A DNA stretch of 64,000 nt, taken from assembly GCA_036557705.1 (NCBI GenBank), contig DATBHB010000096.1:62001-126000 (forward strand). Reading direction: 5' to 3'. A program made the translations under genes and the position numbers. Origin of the DNA: VAZQ01 sp036557705. GTDB lineage: Bacteria; Pseudomonadota; Alphaproteobacteria; Rhizobiales; Xanthobacteraceae. Positions 59,727 through 64,000 of this stretch are shown one piece after another; within the stretch, counting starts at the first letter, position 1; each line of letters opens with the position of its first letter. The notes beneath the pieces are model-generated. The model saw only the letters and a list, made by a program, of their open reading frames with translations. It ran no database searches and was not told where the DNA came from.

Positions 59727-60632
59727 ATGCGGATCACACTCAGCGGCGATCTCGGCTCAGGTAAATCGGCCATCGGAACCCGATTGTCGAAGCAGCTGGG
59801 AATTCCTTACATCAGCACCGGTCGCATGTTTCGCGAAATTGGCCGAATATCCAATATGGATGCGCTGCAAGTGAATCTGGCGGCGGAGGACAATTCGGAC
59901 ATCGACTTTGCTGTCGATAGCAAAATCAAGGAAATCGATCGGAACCAATCCGATTTCATCATCGACTCGCGCCTCGCATGGCATTTCGTACATGACGCCA
60001 TAAAGGTTTATCTGAGCGTCTCTCCGGATACCGCCGCCTCGCGCGTCATGGCGGATCGATCGAGGGCGACCGAAAGCTATCCAGACCTGGATACGGCGAT
60101 GGATGCTCTCAGGCGGCGACGAGAGAGCGAGAGCAAGCGATACAGGGCGCTCTATGGCGTGGATATAGATGCTCTCGACAACTATGATATCGTGATTATT
60201 ACCGACGATGCTGAAATTGACGGTCTCGTGACGCTGCTCGTGCATGTCGCCGAGCTCGGCACTCGCCATAAATTCTGGATACCGAAAACGCGCCTGGTGC
60301 CGATGGTCCCGCCCCCTTCAGGAGCCAGAATCAACTCCTCGTCGCATTTCAAATTAACCGATCCCTTCCGGCTTCGAATTCACGTCGAACACAACTTCGG
60401 CTTTTACTTCGAAAATACAAACGCTCTCGTGAGCGCTTTCCATTATTCAGAAAACCTCGTCCCCTATGTTAACGAACGGCCTCTGAGTTTGCCGGAGAAC
60501 AAAGAGGCAGTGGAGATCGCCAAATCCGAGTTGCGCCCAGGCGATCTCCATGAATGGGAGAAGCTTGGCGGCGCTCGCCTTTCGTTCCTCAATAGATTGG
60601 AGGAACGCAAAGCAACCAGCTCGATCCTGTGA
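59727..60632 (+). CDS. Cytidylate-kinase-like P-loop kinase fused to an unknown C-terminal domain
   Basis: A 301-residue protein. Residues 1-180 resemble the archaeal-type cytidylate kinase: P-loop GDLGSGKS (7-14), STGRMFRE (30-37), DFIIDSRLAWHF (77-88), the paired REsE lid (RRRESESKRYRALYGVDIDA, 130-149). The C-terminal 120 residues (IPKTRLVPMVPPPSG ... HVEHNFGFYFENTNALVSAF) belong to no family I can name. GC content and codon choice look lower than in neighbours, which suggests transfer. ATG 59727 precedes the P-loop; a longer reading has no Met-associated ribosome site. Confidence 0.68.
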   Translation: MRITLSGDLGSGKSAIGTRLSKQLGIPYISTGRMFREIGRISNMDALQVNLAAEDNSDIDFAVDSKIKEIDRNQSDFIIDSRLAWHFVHDAIKVYLSVSPDTAASRVMADRSRATESYPDLDTAMDALRRRRESESKRYRALYGVDIDALDNYDIVIITDDAEIDGLVTLLVHVAELGTRHKFWIPKTRLVPMVPPPSGARINSSSHFKLTDPFRLRIHVEHNFGFYFENTNALVSAFHYSENLVPYVNERPLSLPENKEAVEIAKSELRPGDLHEWEKLGGARLSFLNRLEERKATSSIL

Positions 60633-60765
60633 GGTTACTCCGCCTTTCACGGAATGACCTGAACGATACCGCAAGCGCTGCCACGGTCAGCGCGCTGGAA
60701 CCGAGCGCATGCGGGGCCTATCTTCCGGGAGGCCCCTGAGTTCCAGATCGAGGTGCGCAGCCTCA

Positions 60766-62475
60766 ATGGGAAGCATTGTTCTGCTCGACCTGATGGGCGG
60801 AGTCGCCCTGCTCCTGTGGGGGCTGCACATGGTCCGCAGCGGCATCATGCGCGCCTTTGGTTCCGAACTGAGGCGTTTCCTCACCTTTGCGCTGCGCAAT
60901 CGCTTCCTGGCGCTGTTGGCCGGCATCGGTGTCACCGCGCTGCTCCAGAGCAGCACGGCGACTTGCCTGCTGATGACTTCCTTTGCGGCGCGCGGTCTTG
61001 TCGATCTTGTACCGGCCTTGGCGGTCATGCTCGGAGCCAATGTCGGGACCACCGCGGTCGTTCAGGTCTTGTCGTTCGACGTCTCCGCGGTTGCGCCGGT
61101 TCTCTTCGTGATCGGATTCTTGGCTTTCAATCTGGCCGGCCGGACGCGCACGCGCGATCTGGGGCGAGTCGCGATCGGCCTTGGCCTCATGCTCCTGTCC
61201 CTGCATATCCTCTTGGACACGCTTGCTCCCGCCGAACAAGCGCCGAGCGTGCGAGCGCTTCTCTCCGCGATTACGGGCGAGCCCATTCTCTGCGTTCTCA
61301 TCGCGGCGGCAATGAGCTGGGCGGCCCACTCCAGCGCCGCGGTCGTGCTGCTGACGATGTCGCTCGCCTATTCGCATTTCGTAACCCCCGCCGCGGCGCT
61401 GGCCCTCGTGGTCGGAGCCAATCTGGGCAGCGCCATAAATCCACTGCTGGAAGGCGGCAGCTCTGCCAACCCGGGCAGCCGACGTCTCGCCGTCGGCAAT
61501 CTTGTCAATCGCCTTGCCGGGGTCGCGCTGGCGCTGATCTTCCTGGGTCCAATCGCCGATATCTTCGTGCGGTTCGATTTCAATCCCGTCCGCATGACGG
61601 CTGATTTTCACACTGCATTCAATATCGTTCTGGCGCTTCTCTTTGTGTTCCCGCTCGATGGTTTTGCGGCCCTGCTGAAATATCTTCTGCCCGATCCGGT
61701 CAGGGGGATCGACCTGTCGGCGCCGCTCTATTTGGACGAGGCTGCCGTCCACACGCCTTCCGTCGCGCTCGCCTGCGCCGCGAGGGAGACGCTGCACATG
61801 GGCGACGTCGTTGAGGACATGTTGCGAAAGGCCATGACGGTCCTGATGACGAACGATCGCAAGCTCGCTGCCGAAGTCTCTCGGATGGACAACATTGTCG
61901 ATCGCTTGGACGAGGCCATAAAGCTCTATGTGACGAAAATAACCCGTGAGAGCCTCGACGATCGCGAGGGCCGGCGAGCCATGGAAATCATCGCCTTTGC
62001 GGTCAATCTCGAACACATCGGCGATATCATCGACAAGAACCTGATGGAGCTTGCCGCCAAGAAGATCAAACACAAATACCAATTCTCCAGGGAGGGTGCG
62101 GCTGAATTAGAGACTTTCCACCGGCGCATCATTGAGAACCTCAAGCTGGCATTCAGCGTGTTCATCAACGAGGACGTGAAGACGGCCCGCACGCTGATAC
62201 GGGAAAAGACAGAGCTGCGGAACGCCGAGCTAGCCTATGCGGACAGCCATTTGGCCAGACTGCGCGAAGGACGACCCGAGAGTATTGAAACCAGTTCGCT
62301 GCATCTGGATATTCTACGCGATCTCAAGCGGGTTCACTCGCACATCTGCTCGGTGGCCTATCCGGTTCTCGAAATAGCCGGCGAGCTGCAGCCAAATCGG
62401 CTCAAAGAGAGCGACGTGGCGCCCGATACAAGCCTCGGGGCCGGTCTCCCGCCGCAGTCAGGTTCTCGGATGTGA
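60766..62475 (+). CDS. Na+/phosphate cotransporter with PhoU-like C-terminal domain
   Basis: A 569-residue Na/Pi cotransporter of the NptA/YjbB type. Repeated membrane units carry QSST (61-64) and the related HSS (188-190) that form the phosphate/sodium site. GANVGTTAVV and GANLGSAINP flank them. The C-terminal part (about 340-560) is a PhoU-like helical domain (EVSRMDNIVDRLDEAIKLYV, LEHIGDIIDKNL). It exports or imports phosphate with sodium. The ATG 60766 is used because the first helix follows directly. Confidence 0.9.
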   Translation: MGSIVLLDLMGGVALLLWGLHMVRSGIMRAFGSELRRFLTFALRNRFLALLAGIGVTALLQSSTATCLLMTSFAARGLVDLVPALAVMLGANVGTTAVVQVLSFDVSAVAPVLFVIGFLAFNLAGRTRTRDLGRVAIGLGLMLLSLHILLDTLAPAEQAPSVRALLSAITGEPILCVLIAAAMSWAAHSSAAVVLLTMSLAYSHFVTPAAALALVVGANLGSAINPLLEGGSSANPGSRRLAVGNLVNRLAGVALALIFLGPIADIFVRFDFNPVRMTADFHTAFNIVLALLFVFPLDGFAALLKYLLPDPVRGIDLSAPLYLDEAAVHTPSVALACAARETLHMGDVVEDMLRKAMTVLMTNDRKLAAEVSRMDNIVDRLDEAIKLYVTKITRESLDDREGRRAMEIIAFAVNLEHIGDIIDKNLMELAAKKIKHKYQFSREGAAELETFHRRIIENLKLAFSVFINEDVKTARTLIREKTELRNAELAYADSHLARLREGRPESIETSSLHLDILRDLKRVHSHICSVAYPVLEIAGELQPNRLKESDVAPDTSLGAGLPPQSGSRM

Positions 62476-62496
62476 TGCCGGGCGTAGAGGCGAAGA

Positions 62497-63066
62497 TCAG
62501 CGCGCCGGCGGCTGCGCCGGTGGGGCGGCTGCCGCGACCGGTTTGCGTGCCGGGGGAGCGGCAGGCCGCGGCGGCGGTGCCGAGTTCACCTTGTCAAAGA
62601 TGTTCCGCTCGGCCGCCTTCAGCTCGGCGATGTCATTTGCCATTGTCTGTTGATTAGCCGCAATTTGCGCGGCGAGCTGGTCGATGCTTTCTCGCACCGC
62701 TGCGAGGCTGTCCGATATCGACTTGAGATCCTCGGACTCCGAGGCGGCGGCCGGGGCAGCCTGTGAGGTTGTTTCGGGAACGGTTTCCGCAGCCGCGGTT
62801 TGCGGCGCCAGCCAGCCGAGCTGCGGGTAGGAGCTGGCAATCATCTCTCGGGCAGCCTCGCCGTACGATTGCCAAGCCAAGGTCGCAGTGGCGCCCAGGA
62901 AAAACATGATCAGAGCGCGGATCGCGCGCCTGCGGCGCGACGGCTGCTCGGCAGGCCATGATCGATCCGAGCGCAGCGTAGGCGCGGTAGGCAAAGGCGA
63001 GATTTGCTTGTCGAGCACGCGCGCAAACTGCTGGTCCGATCGTGCGGGGCCAATCCTGGAAGTCAT
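62497..63066 (-). CDS. Single-pass membrane protein with coiled coil
   Basis: A 189-residue protein: basic cytoplasmic N-terminus with SRRRRAIRAL just before one helix (IMFFLGATATLAWQSYG, about 53-69), an Ala/Thr-rich periplasmic part, a coiled-coil segment (SISDSLAAVRESIDQLAAQI) and an Ala/Pro-rich tail. Function unknown. It is convergent with the Na/Pi cotransporter, with 21 bases between the stops. Confidence 0.65.
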   Translation of the reverse strand: MTSRIGPARSDQQFARVLDKQISPLPTAPTLRSDRSWPAEQPSRRRRAIRALIMFFLGATATLAWQSYGEAAREMIASSYPQLGWLAPQTAAAETVPETTSQAAPAAASESEDLKSISDSLAAVRESIDQLAAQIAANQQTMANDIAELKAAERNIFDKVNSAPPPRPAAPPARKPVAAAAPPAQPPAR

Positions 63067-63292
63067 GCCTTACCTCCCCTGCGGGAACCAATCCCAGAGT
63101 CCAATCGCTGATTGTGGCATTTGATGCGGCCTTCGACTGGCGGCGAGTTGAATTTTTTGACTGTTGCATTTTGACCACTGGTGATGTCGCGCGCTTTCTT
63201 TCCTGACCATTCTCGTCTATTTTCCGCCCGGCAATTGCGGCGGAAGACAAATCTCGGCTCGAAGGCCGACAATAATCGACGGGAGGACTTAA

Positions 63293-64000
63293 ATGAGAAC
63301 TTCGATCGCCGGACTGATTTTTGCCTCGACGCTCGTCAGCAGCGCGGCCCTCGCCCAATATGCCGCGTTCAACGAGGCCGGCGTGACCATGGGGCACTGG
63401 CATTTTACGTCGCACGACGTAGAGGCGAACAAGAAGATTTTCATGGCCATGGGCGGCCGCGACGTCTCACGCGGCGCCGCCGCAACGGTGCAATTCCCCG
63501 GCGCGCGGATCAATTTGAATCTGGGAAATGAGCCGCCCGGGAAGGGCGGGACGGTCGGCTCGGTCATCAACCATGTAGGCTTCGTGGTCGACAACGTGCA
63601 GGAGCGCGTGGCGCAGTGGAAGGCCGCGGGCGTGCCGGTTCTCCCCGGCAACAACAATCGGCTCGATCAGGCCTTCGTGGTGACTCCGGATGGCGTGCGC
63701 ATCGAAATCCTGGAGGACAAGACCCAATCCGTTCCGATCCGGCACGAGCATGTGCATTTCTTTCTCGTAGCGGCCGACATCCCCAAGGCGGTTGCCTGGT
63801 ACGCGAAAACATTCGGCGGCAAAAGCGGGACTCGCAACAACCAGCCGGTCGTTGACATTCCGGGTGGGCAGTTGCGCTTCGCCAAGGCCGACGCGCCGCA
63901 GGAGCGGACCCGCGGACGAGTGCTCGATCACATCGGCTTCGACCTCAAGGATCATGCTACCTTTGTCAGGAAGATCGAGGCGGAAGGCATCAAGCTCGAT
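63293..64000 (+). CDS. Exported VOC-family protein with two domains (3' partial)
   Basis: The gene runs off the window end; 236 residues are visible. ATG 63293 follows GGGAGGA. A signal peptide (MRTSIAGLIFASTLVSSAAL ending AQ) is followed by two VOC units: one begins MGHWHFTSHDVEANKKIFMA, with HVGFVVDNVQERVAQWKAAG and VRIEILED; the second begins HEHVHFFLVAADIPKAVAWY and continues LDHIGFDLKD. A periplasmic VOC enzyme with leader is unusual. The second metal glutamate lies beyond the visible end. Confidence 0.83.
   Translation, partial: MRTSIAGLIFASTLVSSAALAQYAAFNEAGVTMGHWHFTSHDVEANKKIFMAMGGRDVSRGAAATVQFPGARINLNLGNEPPGKGGTVGSVINHVGFVVDNVQERVAQWKAAGVPVLPGNNNRLDQAFVVTPDGVRIEILEDKTQSVPIRHEHVHFFLVAADIPKAVAWYAKTFGGKSGTRNNQPVVDIPGGQLRFAKADAPQERTRGRVLDHIGFDLKDHATFVRKIEAEGIKLD

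Overview
The window is a high-GC bacterial chromosome segment, most likely from an alphaproteobacterium of the Hyphomicrobiales (Bradyrhizobium / Xanthobacteraceae / Pseudolabrys type). This is inferred from TIGR02301, a NadQ-like regulator, the ygfZ-tag-HD-phosphatase gene order, the large number of Bug (TctC-like) solute receptors, and intergenic palindromes of the kind familiar from Bradyrhizobium relatives (arms read GTAGGGTGGGC, GTAGCCCGGAT or GTCATCCTGAGG). No rRNA, tRNA, CRISPR array, phage or transposase gene was recognised.

Layout. 0-2.8 kb: the end of a polysaccharide ABC-transporter ATPase (Wzt C-terminal domain), a HAD-type protein typical of polysaccharide loci and a coiled-coil protein. 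3-10 kb: a Bug receptor, a two-subunit molybdenum hydroxylase (IorAB-like), two alpha/beta hydrolases and an LLM flavin oxidoreductase. 10-20 kb: a broken VapBC, a minus-strand UbiD-UbiX-GST-Bug-SDR cluster, two HicAB-type modules, two Bug receptors and an enolase-superfamily enzyme. 20-25.4 kb: a six-helix membrane protein with a selenium-binding-protein (SBP56 / methanethiol oxidase family) gene, then an ABC substrate-binding protein, a flavin monooxygenase and a cupin. 25.5-33 kb: an ABC substrate receptor, a VOC protein, Bug plus TcuA-like dehydrogenase, recF and a second UbiD. 33-41 kb: glutathione peroxidase, Bug receptors, rimI-tsaB, a sorbosone-dehydrogenase-like protein and two decaying toxin-antitoxin modules. 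41-50 kb: an LLM monooxygenase, gamma-glutamyltransferase, hydrolase, enoyl-CoA hydratase, rfbA, VapBC and a NadQ-like regulator. 50-64 kb: a Bug receptor, the ygfZ-tag-HD-phosphatase operon, small conserved proteins, NUDIX, SRAP/YedK, a glycosyltransferase, a cytidylate-kinase-like fusion, a Na/Pi cotransporter and a secreted VOC protein cut by the window end.

The overall theme is a catabolic, scavenging genome. Nine Bug-type periplasmic receptors and two NMT1-type ABC receptors are scattered among oxidoreductases and hydrolases, with no TctA/TctB or ABC membrane subunits beside them. The receptors probably share permeases encoded elsewhere. UbiX (flavin prenylation) and two UbiD-family decarboxylases point to aromatic or unsaturated acid decarboxylation, and TcuA beside a Bug receptor points to tricarballylate- or citrate-like substrates.

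The most unusual structural feature is a dense set of palindromic repeats lying directly against genes. Several stop codons, two C-terminal tails and one start codon lie inside repeat sequence. One repeat subtype has nested arms with outer ends resembling CTAATC-TTACTGCGTCA, like a small non-autonomous mobile element. Six toxin-antitoxin modules are present, three of them visibly damaged.
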